Made by a program: the position numbers and the translations under genes. Source: Thermomicrobiales bacterium (lineage in GTDB: Bacteria > Chloroflexota > Chloroflexia > Thermomicrobiales > UBA6265). From it: DNA of 64,000 nt. Under the pieces are notes generated by a model. That model worked only from the letters and a program-made list of their open reading frames with translations, had not been told where the DNA came from and did not search any database. Below are positions 29,533 to 39,051 of this stretch, in pieces; position 1 is the first letter of the stretch, and every line of letters starts with the position of its first letter. Where the stretch lies: contig JAUJOZ010000006.1 of assembly GCA_030447415.1 (NCBI GenBank), forward strand, positions 62,001 through 126,000. Reading direction: 5' to 3'.

Positions 29533-31995
29533 ATGCGCACGCACGCGCACACTGTCGTCATCGGTGCCGGCATCGTCGGCTGCGCGGCCGCAGCGTACCT
29601 TGCCAGGGGTGGCCTGACCGACGTCGTCGTCCTCGATCGTGGTCCGCTCTTCCGCACGGGCGGGTCGACCTCACATGCTCCCGGCCTGGTCTTCCAGAAC
29701 AACGCGTCGCGCACCGTCTCCAAGCTCGCGCAGTGGACCGTGGATGCCTATCTCGACGTCTCGCGCGACGGCGAGCCATGCTACTTCCCGGTCTCCAGCC
29801 TCGAGGTCGCCACGACCCGCGCTCGCTGGGACGACCTGCACCGCAAATGCGGCTACGCGCGCTCGTGGGGTCTCGACGCCCAGCTCCTCTCGCCGGCCGA
29901 CGCGGCGCGGCTGCTCCCGCTCCTCGACGCCGATCGCATCCTCGGCGCGATCCGGATTCAGCGCGACGGGCTCGCCCGCTCCGTCACCATCGCCGAGCGC
30001 CTGGCGCGGCGGGCGGCCGCGGCCGGCGTTGAGTTCGTCGGCGAGACGGCCGTCACCGGCTTCGATATCCACGGTGGGCGCGTCCGCGGAGTCGAGACCA
30101 GCCGCGGTCGCATCGAGGCCGAGCGCGTCCTTGTCTGTGGCGGCATCTGGGGTCCGCTCCTCGGCACGTTGGCCGGCGTCCCGATCCCCCTCCAACCCTG
30201 CGCCCACCCCTACATCCGGACGACGCCGCTCCCCGAGCTGGCGGGTCTTACCGGAATCGTGCATCCGATCTGGCGTCACCAGGATGCCGCGATGTACCTC
30301 TGGCAGGAGGGCGAACGCTACGGCATCGGGAACTACCGGCACGAGCCGTCCATCGTCGACCCCGAGGCGATTCGCGACGATGTCCCGGCCCCGGCCGACC
30401 TGCCGTTCGACGAGGCGATGATGGAGCCCGGCCGCCGCGAGGCCGAGCGCCTCCTTCCCGCGCTGCGCGGGCACGGCGTGACCGACCGGGTCTACGGCCT
30501 GTTTTCCTTCACCCCTGACGCCCAGTCCCTCGTCGGTGAGGTGGCCGGCGTGCGGGGCTTGTGGCTGGCCGAAGCGGTCTGGGTCACGCACGCGGGGGGC
30601 GTCGGCCGAGCCGTCGCCGAGCTGATGCTGACCGGTGACTGCGAGCTCGACCTGCGCGAGCTCGACGTCAACCGCTTCGCGCCCCACGTCGCCGCCCGCT
30701 CCTACGTCCGGGAGCGCGGCGCGCAGCAGTACCGCGAGATCTACGACGTCCTCCACCCACGTCAGCAGATCGCCCGGCCGCGAAATCTCCGCCGCGCCCC
30801 GTGGTTCGAGCGGCAGCGGGGGCTCGGCGCGGTCTTCTTCGAGTCAAACGGGTGGGAGCGCGTCCAGTGGTACGAGGCGAACGCCGGCCTCGATCCCCCG
30901 TCGCGCGGCACCGACCGCGACGGCTGGAGCGCCCGCGAGTGGTCGCCGATCGCCGGCGCGGAGCATCGCGCCACCCGGGAGCACGCCGCTCTCTTCGACC
31001 TGGCGACCTTCATGAAGATCGAGGTCTCCGGCCCCAGAGCCCTCACGGCCCTGGAGCGCATCTCGTGCAGCGAGATTGACCGCCCGGTCGGTCGGGTCGC
31101 CTATGCCCTCTTCCTCAACGATCACGGCGGCATCGAGAGCGACGTGACGATCACGCGACTGGACCCCGACCGCTTCCTGATTCTCGCCGGCAGCGCCAGC
31201 GGTCCGCGCGACCTTGCCTGGATCGTCCGTCAGACCCGCGACATGGACGGCGTCGAGGTGCGGGACGTCACGTCGGCCTCGAGCGCCCTCGGCCTCTGGG
31301 GACCCAAGGCCCCGGCGGTCCTCGCCCCGCTCGTCGAGGGCGACCTCTCCGCCCACGGCTGCCCACCCTACGCCGCCCGCCGCCTTTATGTCGACGGGAT
31401 CCCCTGCCTCGCGCTTCGCCTGTCGTACGTCGGCGAGGATGGCTGGGAGTTGCACGTTCCGACCGAGTACGGCGGCGCCCTGTGGGACGCCCTCTGGGCC
31501 GCCGGCCGCGAGCGTGGCTTGATCGCCGCGGGCGGCACCGCGATGGACTCGCTCCGCCTCGAGCGGGGATTCCGTGCCCTCGGCACCGACCTTCGGGGCG
31601 AGTACACGCCGCACGAGGCGGGGCTCGGCTTCGCCGTCACCCGTGCTCGCACCGGCTACGTCGGCCACGCCGCGCTCGTTGCTCGGACGCCGCGCCACCG
31701 GCTCTCGTGCCTCGTCGTCGACGATCCCGGTGTCGTCCTCGTCGGCAAGGAGCCAATCCTGGTCGGCGAGGTCGTCGTGGGCTACGTGACGAGCGCGAAC
31801 TTCGGCTACACAGTTGGCCGGAGCATCGTCTACGGCTACCTTCCCATCGCGCTTGCCGAGCCGGGAACCCGCCTGGAGGTCGAATACTTCGGCACCTGCA
31901 CCGGCGCCACCGTCGTGGCGGAGCCGCTCTACGACCCGCGCCGCGACCGGGTCCGGTCGTCGGCCCAGGAGCGGGCCACTGCCGCCGCGCGCTGA
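29533..31995 (+). CDS. FAD-dependent oxidoreductase fused to a GcvT domain (dimethylglycine/sarcosine dehydrogenase-like)
   Basis: 820-aa two-part enzyme. The N-terminal DAO half begins with VVIGAGIVGCAAAAYLARGG and carries GGSTSHAPGLVFQ, where H48 aligns with the histidine that holds FAD covalently in dimethylglycine dehydrogenase. The middle has the FAO/DMGDH core (TDRVYGLFSFTPDAQSLVGE). The C-terminal half (about 440-815) is an aminomethyltransferase (GcvT) domain with YVGEDGWELHVPTEYGG and the GcvT C-terminal barrel. Such enzymes oxidise an N-methyl group and pass it to tetrahydrofolate. The ATG has GGGGAG at 8 nt. No choline or betaine genes are nearby, so the exact N-methylated substrate is open. 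Confidence 0.9.
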   Translation: MRTHAHTVVIGAGIVGCAAAAYLARGGLTDVVVLDRGPLFRTGGSTSHAPGLVFQNNASRTVSKLAQWTVDAYLDVSRDGEPCYFPVSSLEVATTRARWDDLHRKCGYARSWGLDAQLLSPADAARLLPLLDADRILGAIRIQRDGLARSVTIAERLARRAAAAGVEFVGETAVTGFDIHGGRVRGVETSRGRIEAERVLVCGGIWGPLLGTLAGVPIPLQPCAHPYIRTTPLPELAGLTGIVHPIWRHQDAAMYLWQEGERYGIGNYRHEPSIVDPEAIRDDVPAPADLPFDEAMMEPGRREAERLLPALRGHGVTDRVYGLFSFTPDAQSLVGEVAGVRGLWLAEAVWVTHAGGVGRAVAELMLTGDCELDLRELDVNRFAPHVAARSYVRERGAQQYREIYDVLHPRQQIARPRNLRRAPWFERQRGLGAVFFESNGWERVQWYEANAGLDPPSRGTDRDGWSAREWSPIAGAEHRATREHAALFDLATFMKIEVSGPRALTALERISCSEIDRPVGRVAYALFLNDHGGIESDVTITRLDPDRFLILAGSASGPRDLAWIVRQTRDMDGVEVRDVTSASSALGLWGPKAPAVLAPLVEGDLSAHGCPPYAARRLYVDGIPCLALRLSYVGEDGWELHVPTEYGGALWDALWAAGRERGLIAAGGTAMDSLRLERGFRALGTDLRGEYTPHEAGLGFAVTRARTGYVGHAALVARTPRHRLSCLVVDDPGVVLVGKEPILVGEVVVGYVTSANFGYTVGRSIVYGYLPIALAEPGTRLEVEYFGTCTGATVVAEPLYDPRRDRVRSSAQERATAAAR

Positions 31996-32038
31996 CGCGG
32001 CCTGCTGGTCGGAGCACGACCAACGTCACCCCACCGAG

Positions 32039-32063
32039 CCTCGTCGTCGCGGTCCCGACGAGG
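32039..32063 (+). terminator. Possible hairpin after the FAD/GcvT gene
   Basis: 8-bp stem CCTCGTCG (32039-32046) and CGACGAGG (32056-32063), 9-nt loop, 43 bp after the stop. Modest support. Confidence 0.4.
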
Positions 32064-32238
32064 GGAAGGGGTTGCCCCAGCTCCTACTCCAGTGGATCCG
32101 GACCCCGCTCCAGCAACACGCTCCTGTAAGCCAATAGGATCGGACCTAGTCGGCTTGGCGAAGGCGCTGGCAGACGTGCTGGCGCCGAGGGCGGCGTGAG
32201 CCGCGTCCCTTGGGGATGGATCGGCTGACCACGCCGTC

Positions 32239-32529
32239 GTGTCAAGGCTGAGATCGCGGAAGCGATGGGCTTCGCTCGCCTCACCGAGTCACGCCTGGGA
32301 GCCGATCGCCGTCGCCGCTCCGCCCGAGCGTCGCGCTGCTGGTCGCTCCCGCCGGGCCCCAGTTCGCTCACCGCGTCCTGGCAAGCTCGAGGGTGATGGC
32401 GTGCGCCTGATCGCCTTCCTGGCCGGGCAGGGGCGCTCGCTGCGCGAGATCGCCGGCGAGGTCGGCGTGTCGCACGAGACGGTGCGGTCTGTCCTCCGGC
32501 AACCGGGTGCCGAGGTGACGCTCGTGTAG
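32239..32529 (+). CDS. Small helix-turn-helix protein
   Basis: About 96 aa; only the last 45 look like folded protein. They form a helix-turn-helix of the IS30/resolvase-like kind: LIAFLAGQGRSLREIAGEV, then [13 protein letters not shown]. The N-terminal half is Arg/Ala/Pro-rich and the start is uncertain. The same SHETVR module recurs near 49.6, 56.0 and 60.4 kb, each time next to an NB-ARC regulator gene; here no such gene is adjacent. It could be a tiny regulator or the remnant of a transposase or resolvase N-terminus. Confidence 0.45.
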   Translation: MSRLRSRKRWASLASPSHAWEPIAVAAPPERRAAGRSRRAPVRSPRPGKLEGDGVRLIAFLAGQGRSLREIAGEVGVSHETVRSVLRQPGAEVTLV

Positions 32530-32580
32530 GAGCCGCGAGGTGCGTCCCAGATTCGCATCGAGGGACACGCATCCATGGCC

Positions 32581-33360
32581 TCACCGGAACCGGTCGACGA
32601 CGGCGGTTCGGGGTTCCTCATTGGGGTGAGCGTGCCCCTGTTCGAGCACCTTCGTTAAATCCGGCCTCTCGGTCCCGCCGAGCTTGCGATCTATCTCTTG
32701 GAAGAACCTGCTCATCCTTCCGATTGGGGTAGACATCCGGTCGGCCGGGCGCTTGGCCTCCGCGGGAGGGAAGGCCGCATTCGGCGAGGTCCGCGCTTGG
32801 GTGTCGAGCGGGTCGGGAACGAGCCCGACCCGCTTCACCTCTGGGTAGCGGACATGGTCTACGTCCGGTTCTATCCCCATGACGCTATGCTTTGGTACGG
32901 TGCCGAGGACGGATAACCGCCGCAGGAGCCGTAGGAGGGTCCCGTCACTGGAGACCCGCGTGGGTGCGCGAAGTGGGCCCGCGACAATGAACGTGTCAAG
33001 AGCGGCCAGAAGGTTGATCGCCGGATCGTCCACAGGCGGAAGGGCGCGTACCCCGCGAGCCTCACGCCCGCACAAGTCTGCAAGGGGCGGGCCCGCTGCC
33101 AGCAGCTCGGGGCGAACGTCGTTCGTGCTTCCAGCGAGCAAGTGATGGCCAAGGCTCCAGTCGCGGTCGCGTTGCTCCTCGACGGGGTCCGCCGCGATGT
33201 ACCGGTGGACAAGGCGTGGTGGCGGAAGTTCTGGGCTGTTGGGGGCTCGACCCCTTTGCACCAGGCGCACGTCGGTCCCCCACCAGGCGCACGTCGGTCC
33301 CCGCAGTGACCCGTTGGCGCTCGCAACGGGTGCCCCCATTGCGGGGAGGAGTCCACCCAC
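32581..33360 (-). CDS. Hypothetical protein of unknown function
   Basis: Open frame of 259 codons on the minus strand. The stretch from about residue 50 on looks like real protein: balanced composition, hydrophobic segment INLLAALDTFIVAGPL, LLRLLRRLSVLGTV, and an end MSRFFQEIDRKLGGTERPDL. No family was recognised. The start is not clear; 33360 is the limit of the frame. The N-terminal part overlaps a 22-bp tandem duplication. Base use is less GC-extreme than in flanking genes (more A and T in the last 150 bp), which may mean acquisition. Confidence 0.4.
   Translation of the reverse strand: MGGLLPAMGAPVASANGSLRGPTCAWWGTDVRLVQRGRAPNSPELPPPRLVHRYIAADPVEEQRDRDWSLGHHLLAGSTNDVRPELLAAGPPLADLCGREARGVRALPPVDDPAINLLAALDTFIVAGPLRAPTRVSSDGTLLRLLRRLSVLGTVPKHSVMGIEPDVDHVRYPEVKRVGLVPDPLDTQARTSPNAAFPPAEAKRPADRMSTPIGRMSRFFQEIDRKLGGTERPDLTKVLEQGHAHPNEEPRTAVVDRFR
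33260..33303. repeat. Tandem duplication, 22-bp unit
   Basis: The unit ccaggcgcacgtcggtcccc plus two bases occurs twice in direct tandem (copies begin at 33261 and 33283). Two copies only, so probably a slippage or repair duplication inside the 32581-33360 frame. Confidence 0.8.
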
Positions 33361-33479
33361 CTGTCAGCGACTTGGGAGCGGTGGACCGAGGACGACAGCT
33401 TGCCACGGCGGATCGAACGGAGACGGGCAGGGGGCTAGACGACCGAACGCCGGGGCCGAGTTGGCAGGGAGCGTGTCGG

Positions 33480-34445
33480 ATGCACCAAGATCGCGCATTT
33501 TCCCCGTATGACGGCGCTGATGCTCCTGCCGTGGTTGACCTGTGGAACCGGACGTTGGGGGAACACTACCCCCTCCGTGAGGAACTCCTGCGGCAGAACC
33601 TCGACCGCAATCCCAACTTCCGACCGACCGACGCCGTGACAGTCCGGGGCGGTGGTCGCCTGCTCGGCTTCGGGGTGCTCGGGCGGTACCGGGGGGACGA
33701 CCCCCTGTGCCGCGGCTGGCTGAACCGTGCCTGGCTGGCCGCCGTCGTCGTCGAGCCGGCGGTGCAGCGGCAAGGCATCGGGGCGTACATCTACGGGAGG
33801 CTGGTGGCCCACGCCGACGGCATTTCACCCAGTACCGTTGTGCCTGGCGGCGGCACGCACCGGTTTTTCCCCGGTGCCCCAAGCGACCTGCCCGCCGCCC
33901 AACCGTTCCTCGAATCGCTCGGCTTCCGCTTCGGCGGGAAGGTGCACGACGTGCGCGCCGACCTGGCGTCGTTCCGCCTCCCCGCGAAGAGCCAGCGGCT
34001 GGTGGGCGCGCGCGCCCTGGAGGTGCGGCCCTGCAGCGAGCACGAGGTCGGCAACCTCTTGAACTTCCTCGCCTGCGAGTTCGGGTGCGGCTGGTGGTAC
34101 CACGCCGACCGGTTCTTCCGGGCGGGCGGGGCCGCTGCAGACTGGCTTCTGCTGGCGCGCGGGGGCGAGGTCCTCGGCATGGCCCGCCTCCACCACCCCG
34201 GCCAGGCGATCATCGGCGCGCCGCGCTTCTGGCGGCACGGGCCGGGCGCCGGCGGCCTCGGTCCGATCGGCATCGCCAAGTCTTGGCGTGGGCTCGGCCT
34301 CGGCCTGGCCCTCCTCCACCACACGCTCGCCGGCCTGCGCGACCGCGGCGTCACCGACGCCGTCGCGGACTGGACCGACCTGCCCGCCTTCTACGCCAAG
34401 GCCGGTTTCGCCTCCTGGAAGCAGTACGCCGTCGCTGTGAGGTAG
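33480..34445 (+). CDS. Tandem GNAT-fold N-acetyltransferase
   Basis: 321-aa protein with two GNAT-like halves. Half one (1-150) has the acetyl-CoA loop in AAVVVEPAVQRQGIGAYIY; half two (175-321) has LGPIGIAKSWRGLGLGLALLHHTLAGLRDRG and ends with the usual DLPAFYAKAGFASWKQY. The ATG at 33480 follows CAGGGAG. Length and the two R/Q-x2-G-x-G/A loops fit double-GNAT proteins that acetylate amines of small molecules or proteins. The substrate is unknown. It stands alone on the plus strand. Confidence 0.85.
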   Translation: MHQDRAFSPYDGADAPAVVDLWNRTLGEHYPLREELLRQNLDRNPNFRPTDAVTVRGGGRLLGFGVLGRYRGDDPLCRGWLNRAWLAAVVVEPAVQRQGIGAYIYGRLVAHADGISPSTVVPGGGTHRFFPGAPSDLPAAQPFLESLGFRFGGKVHDVRADLASFRLPAKSQRLVGARALEVRPCSEHEVGNLLNFLACEFGCGWWYHADRFFRAGGAAADWLLLARGGEVLGMARLHHPGQAIIGAPRFWRHGPGAGGLGPIGIAKSWRGLGLGLALLHHTLAGLRDRGVTDAVADWTDLPAFYAKAGFASWKQYAVAVR

Positions 34446-34611
34446 CCGCAGCGCCTTCGCCGCGCTCTGGGATCGTCCCTACGAGCCGACGTGCCCGTCG
34501 TTTGATGTAGGATCATGCCAGGCGGGCCCCCGGGACCGGGTCGTTGGGCGCTGCACACACGCTTTCCACGCACGGACGCGGGCGGTCGCGTTGCCGACAG
34601 GAGTGGGTGAG

Positions 34612-35796
34612 TTGCGGTTGCGGGCGGGTATCTACACCTATCCCTGGGACCTCGCCACCGAGGGGCACGACCTGGCCCTCGGCCGGATTGCGGACGCGGG
34701 GCTGACGGCGGTCAATCTGGCCTGTGCCTACCACGCCGGGAAGTTCTTGCTGCCGCACAACCCGCGGCATCGCGTCTACTTCGCGGAGGACGGCGCACTC
34801 TACTTCCGCCCGGATCTTGCTAAGTACGGCCGAATCCAACCGCGGGTCAGCGCCCTCGTCACGGACGACGGCGACCCGCTGACCGACCTCGACAGAGCGC
34901 GGCGAGCGGGCGGGCTTGACCTCGTCGCCTGGATCGTCTGCATGCACAACAGCTGGCTCGGCGAGCGGTACCCGGACTGCGCCGCCCACGACGCGTTCGG
35001 CGACCCCATCGTCCACTCGCTTTGCCCAGCGCACCCGGACGTCCGGGCCTACCTGGTCGCCTTGGTCGGCGACCTTGTCTCGAGGGCCGAGGTCGCGGCG
35101 GTGGAGCTGGAGGCGCCGGGCTACATGAGATTCGTCCACGGCTTCCACCACGAGGTCATCGGGATACCGCTCGACCCGATGCAGGAGGTGCTGCTCGGTC
35201 TCTCGTTCAACCCAGCCGAACTGGAGCGGGCACGGGCGGCCGGGATCGACGGCGAGGGCCTGCGGCGCCGGGTGATGGACCTGCTGACCGAAGCATGGCG
35301 TGCCGGCAGGCCACTGGAAGGGGCGGACGGCCCGACGCGCGAGGCGCAGCGGCTTATCGACGACCCGGAGTTCGTCGCCTACGCGCGGCTCCGCGAGGAC
35401 GTCGTGATCAGTCTCGTCGCCGAGTTGCGCGACACGGTCCACGCCAGCAGCCCGAGCACGGAGATCCGCCTCTTCGCGCCGCTCGGTCGACGTGAGCACG
35501 ACGGCGTGACGTACGCCGGACTCGCCGATGTGGCGGACGCCGCGCTGGCGGGCTACGCGTCGTCGGACGCCGAGGCGGTGCTAGCGGCCACCGAGCTCAG
35601 GGAGCAAATGGGCGGGAAGCGGGTCTACGGCAGGCTCCGCGCCATCGCGCCCGACGCGGTGGACCCGGCGCAGGTGCCGCGCCGCGTTGCAGCATGGCGG
35701 CAAGCTGGGGTAGATGGCGTCAACTTTTACAACTACGGGCTGATGACACTCCCGATGCTGCACGCGATCGGCGAGGCACTGCGCGGCAAGGGGTAG
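34612..35796 (+). CDS. TIM-barrel glycosidase-like protein of unknown specificity
   Basis: About 394 aa. It starts RLRAGIYTYPWDLATEG and contains alternating strand-helix segments of a TIM barrel: GLTAVNLACAYHAGKF, LVAWIVCMHNSWLGERYPDC, VELEAPGYMRFVHG, VDGVNFYNYGLMTLP. Conserved acids at strand ends (VELEAPGY) suggest hydrolase chemistry, as in putative GH10-like or GHL families, but no exact family is recognised. The TTG at 34612 is preferred because AGGAG lies 8 nt upstream; a TTG at 34591 is the alternative. It faces the 35.8-46 kb catabolic genes, which contain two other barrel proteins with similar layout. Confidence 0.7.
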   Translation: MRLRAGIYTYPWDLATEGHDLALGRIADAGLTAVNLACAYHAGKFLLPHNPRHRVYFAEDGALYFRPDLAKYGRIQPRVSALVTDDGDPLTDLDRARRAGGLDLVAWIVCMHNSWLGERYPDCAAHDAFGDPIVHSLCPAHPDVRAYLVALVGDLVSRAEVAAVELEAPGYMRFVHGFHHEVIGIPLDPMQEVLLGLSFNPAELERARAAGIDGEGLRRRVMDLLTEAWRAGRPLEGADGPTREAQRLIDDPEFVAYARLREDVVISLVAELRDTVHASSPSTEIRLFAPLGRREHDGVTYAGLADVADAALAGYASSDAEAVLAATELREQMGGKRVYGRLRAIAPDAVDPAQVPRRVAAWRQAGVDGVNFYNYGLMTLPMLHAIGEALRGKG

Positions 35797-35826
35797 CGAA
35801 GAAGCTTCCACCCCGTCAGACCTGCG

Positions 35827-36948
35827 TCAGCAACCTCGTCGGAAGATCTGCGCCACTCGCCCGGCGACAATGTATTCCTCGCCGGGATTCAGCGTTTCGG
35901 CGTTGATCATTACTTCGCCAGTGGCCAGCTCACCGACCGCGATCCGCGGATTGGCTTCGTCCAGGGCACGGATCAACTGCCGCGTGCTGAACCCTGCGAG
36001 GCGCTCGTCGACCAGGAGCCGCAGGTGATTGAAGGGTTTCCCGACGTCGGTGCCGAAGTGCTTGCGCAGGGAAAGTCCCGGAGTCCACTCGAGTTGCTCA
36101 ACGATGGTCTGGAGCCGTGCCTCGTACTCGGCAAAGATCTCTGCTGAGGGTCTCGTCGACGTCACCTCGACAGCGGTCAGCAACCCAACGATCAGTTCTC
36201 GACTGGCCTTGGCGGCCCGGGCGACGGAATGGATCGGGGGACAGAAGGACAGGATCTCCTCGATCATCTCCGTCGTCCCGACGACCAGCCCGCTCGACTG
36301 CGGGCCGCGGAAGCCCTTGCCTCCCGAGAAGACCGCCACGTCGGCGCCCATGTCCCGCGTGAACCTCCAGGTGTTCTCGAAGGGCGGGATCTGCGCGGCT
36401 GCGTCGACGATGACCGGGATGCCGTGCCGGTGGCAGACGGTCACGACATCCCGCAAGGCAGGTTGCTTGCCCTCGAGCTCGCGGTTGACGAAGTAGAGGC
36501 AGCAGGCCGTCTGCGAGGAGATGGCCGCCTCCAGCTCGCTTACTGCCGGCTGCTCGGGGTCGCCCACCCAGCGCACTGTCATCCCTGCTGGCCGGACGCA
36601 GTGGTGGTACGGGTTCTTGTTCACTGCCAGCGCGATCGCCTCGTCCCTCATCCCCGTGGTGTCGGGCAGTTGGCGGCGGTTCCGCTCGTCCGTCCCGGCC
36701 ATCGCGGCGGCCGCCGCCAGCAGCAGGCCGGCCGCGGCGCTGACCGAGACGAAGGCCGCCTCGTTGTTGGTCAATTCAGCCAGCCGTCTGCCGACCGCAC
36801 GCTGCAGCTCGTATGTGTTGACGAAGCGCTGCGACGCGTCGACCATACTCTCGATCACCTCAGGATGAGGGATCGAGCCACCAAGGTAAGAGATCGTGCC
36901 GCGCGCATTGACCAGCGGGCGAACCCCGAGGCGCTCGTAGACAGCCAC
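35827..36948 (-). CDS. SelA-family PLP enzyme (DgaE / D-glucosaminate-6-phosphate ammonia-lyase-like)
   Basis: 373-aa fold-type I PLP protein. The lysine that should bind PLP is in VFSGGKGFRGPQSSG, with VDAAAQIPP supplying the aspartate. MAVYERLGVRPLVNARGTISYLGGS is the typical N-terminus of the SelA-like lyases. These proteins are not selenocysteine synthases but act on amino sugar acids (as DgaE) or related compounds. The GTG start at 36948 lies 2 bp after the stop of the amidohydrolase, and this gene pair is commonly conserved, supporting a shared pathway for an amino-sugar or N-acyl compound. Confidence 0.82.
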   Translation of the reverse strand: MAVYERLGVRPLVNARGTISYLGGSIPHPEVIESMVDASQRFVNTYELQRAVGRRLAELTNNEAAFVSVSAAAGLLLAAAAAMAGTDERNRRQLPDTTGMRDEAIALAVNKNPYHHCVRPAGMTVRWVGDPEQPAVSELEAAISSQTACCLYFVNRELEGKQPALRDVVTVCHRHGIPVIVDAAAQIPPFENTWRFTRDMGADVAVFSGGKGFRGPQSSGLVVGTTEMIEEILSFCPPIHSVARAAKASRELIVGLLTAVEVTSTRPSAEIFAEYEARLQTIVEQLEWTPGLSLRKHFGTDVGKPFNHLRLLVDERLAGFSTRQLIRALDEANPRIAVGELATGEVMINAETLNPGEEYIVAGRVAQIFRRGC

Positions 36949-36950
36949 CC

Positions 36951-38152
36951 CTACCCTCTCCCGTCACCCATACCGCTTTGTGCACGCTCCCAGATCGGCA
37001 GCCCGAGCCCCTCCCGGTTGTAGACGATCTTGCCGGCCCGCACCGTCAGCACGCACCGCAGCCGCTGCCCGCCCTCGAGCCACGTCTTGCCGCAGTCGAC
37101 GAACGAGAAGTTCCCCTCGTCCAGCGCCAGCACGGCGACATCCGCCTCGGCGCCCGGGCTGAGCGCGCCCAACTCCGGTCGGCCGATCTCGCGCGCGGGC
37201 GCGACCGTCGACCGCGCGATCACCTCCGCCAGGACAACGCCCATGTTAAGAAGCTTATTCATCGTCGTCAGCAGGTCGACCACCGGCCCGTTGACGTTGC
37301 GGACGTGCAGGTCGGTGCTGATGGAATCCGGTACGAACCCCTGCCGGATTGCGGGCACGGCGTTGCGGAACCAGAAGCTCGCCGCCCCGTGGGCCTGCGG
37401 GCTTGGAAGAGGTAATCATAGACCGCGCCCTGCTCGTCGACGATCGGGAACTGCTGGGCGAAGACGTGGGTGTGGATGTCGCCGGGCCGCAGCTTCTCGA
37501 GGATGAGCTGCGGGTAGGGCCGCTGAGGCAGCACCGGGAAGAAGTCGACCATCACCGGCAGGCCGCAGAGCTCGCCGGCCGCAACGGCGGCGTCGACGGC
37601 CGCCCAGGGAGGGTGCTCGGCGTCGAACGGCTGACGCGTCCAGTAGTGGGCGGTCTTGATGCCGACCACCACGTCGGCGTACTCCTCGGCGACGGCGGCG
37701 GCCGGCTTCGGGCGCATCTCGCGGACGTCGTGCTCCCACTCCCCGCCCATGCCCCGGCCGACAATGTTGACGTAGGCCAGCACGCGGATCTTGGCCTTGT
37801 CGATGACCTCGGCCTTGAAGTCCGCGAAATCCCGCCAGCCCGACGTCCCGGCGTCGACCACCGTCGTCACCCCCGAGGAGAAGGTGTTGACGTGCGGATG
37901 GAGCGACAGCGAGGAGCGGCGATGCGTGTGGAAGACGTGGGCGTGCATGTCGATGAGCCCCGGGGTGACGTAGCGCCCGCTCACGTCCAGCACCGCGGCG
38001 GCGTTCGTGGTGGGCAGGTCCGGTCCGACCCCGACGATTCGCCCGTCGGCGATCGCCACGTCGGCCGGGCGGTCGATCCCGTTGCGCGGATCGATCACGT
38101 GGCCGCCCTTGAGCAGCAAGTCGGGGCGCACGTCGCCCGGTGCGGCAAACAC
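36951..38152 (-). pseudogene. Amidohydrolase/deacetylase (EF0837-like dihydroorotase family), one frameshift
   Basis: Metal-dependent hydrolase with LLLKGGHVIDPRNGIDRPADVAIADGRI, the metal site DMHAHVF and GVTTVVDAG, a likely carboxylated lysine (VVGIKTAHY), later PVMVDFF and HTHVF strands, and in the second frame DSISTDLHVRNVNGP with the metal aspartate. The frame is broken once near 37395: AVYDYLFQAR continues as AHGAASFWFRNAVPAIRQGF in another frame if one G is restored to a GG run. The whole would be about 400 aa, the family size. The GTG start at 38152 has GGAGG. It is coupled with the DgaE-like gene. Confidence 0.82.
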
Positions 38153-38211
38153 CTGTTGCCTCCGATCCTCGGCCGGGCCAACGGCCGCGGCTCGCCTCCA
38201 TTCTGATACGG

Positions 38212-39051
38212 TTACGCGTCGCGCTTATTGCCCCACTCCTTGGCCAGCGCCTGGCGGAAGTACTCCTCGAAGCCGCCGTAGAGCGAATCCGGGAGCTGAC
38301 ACGTCATGCCGCCGTCGACCACGATCGTCGTGCCGGTCACGAAGCTCGACTCGTCTGATGCGAGATACAGGGCCGCGCGCGCGACGTCGATCGGACGGCC
38401 CACCCGGCGCAGCGGATAGACGACGGCCGACCGCCGCGCCAGGTCGGGGTCGTCCCGGTACCGCTGCTCGGAACGCTCCACCGCGATGGCGCCGGGGCAG
38501 ATCGCGTTGGCGCGGATCCCGGATGGCCCAAAGTCCAGGGCGAGCTGCTTGGCCATGTTGATGAGCCCGGCCTTCGCCGTCGCGTAGGCGAGCCGGCGGT
38601 GGCCGGCCAGAAAACCGTGGACCGACGCAACGTTGATGATGGCGCCGCTACCCTGGCGGACCATGTGCGGGATCGCTTCCTGGCAGGCGATGAAGGGCGC
38701 CTTCAGCATCACCGCCAACGACCGATCCCAGTCCTTCTCGTCGAGCTCGACGGCCGTCCCGAGCTCGTTGGCGAAGGCATTGTTCATCAGGATGTCGAGC
38801 CGCCCGTAGACGCCCATCCCGAAGCGAACGAGGTTACGGACGCCCTGGCTCGTGCCCAGATCCGCCTGGCAGTACGCGGCGTCCCCACCGGCGCCTTGGA
38901 TCTCCTGCACGACCATCTCCCCCCAGTCGCGGCGCCGTCCGGTGACGACCACCCGGGCCTCCTCGGACGCGAAGAGGTTCGCGGTTGCGCGGCCAATCCC
39001 GGAAGTGGACCCGGTGATGAGCGCGACCTTACCTTCGAGGCGCCTTCCCAT
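38212..39051 (-). CDS. Short-chain dehydrogenase/reductase
   Basis: 279-aa classical SDR. Cofactor motif TGSTSGIG (14-21), RR after beta-2 (VVVTGRRRD), which favours NADP(H), the NNAF motif, and the active site Ser (NVASVHG) with Tyr-x3-Lys (LAYATAKAGL). The end TGTTIVVDGGMTCQLP is typical of the 3-oxoacyl-ACP reductase/glucose dehydrogenase group. In this island a sugar or polyol oxidation is likely. The ATG at 39051 lies 23 bp inside the end of the serine hydrolase gene, so the two are translationally linked. Confidence 0.88.
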   Translation of the reverse strand: MGRRLEGKVALITGSTSGIGRATANLFASEEARVVVTGRRRDWGEMVVQEIQGAGGDAAYCQADLGTSQGVRNLVRFGMGVYGRLDILMNNAFANELGTAVELDEKDWDRSLAVMLKAPFIACQEAIPHMVRQGSGAIINVASVHGFLAGHRRLAYATAKAGLINMAKQLALDFGPSGIRANAICPGAIAVERSEQRYRDDPDLARRSAVVYPLRRVGRPIDVARAALYLASDESSFVTGTTIVVDGGMTCQLPDSLYGGFEEYFRQALAKEWGNKRDA

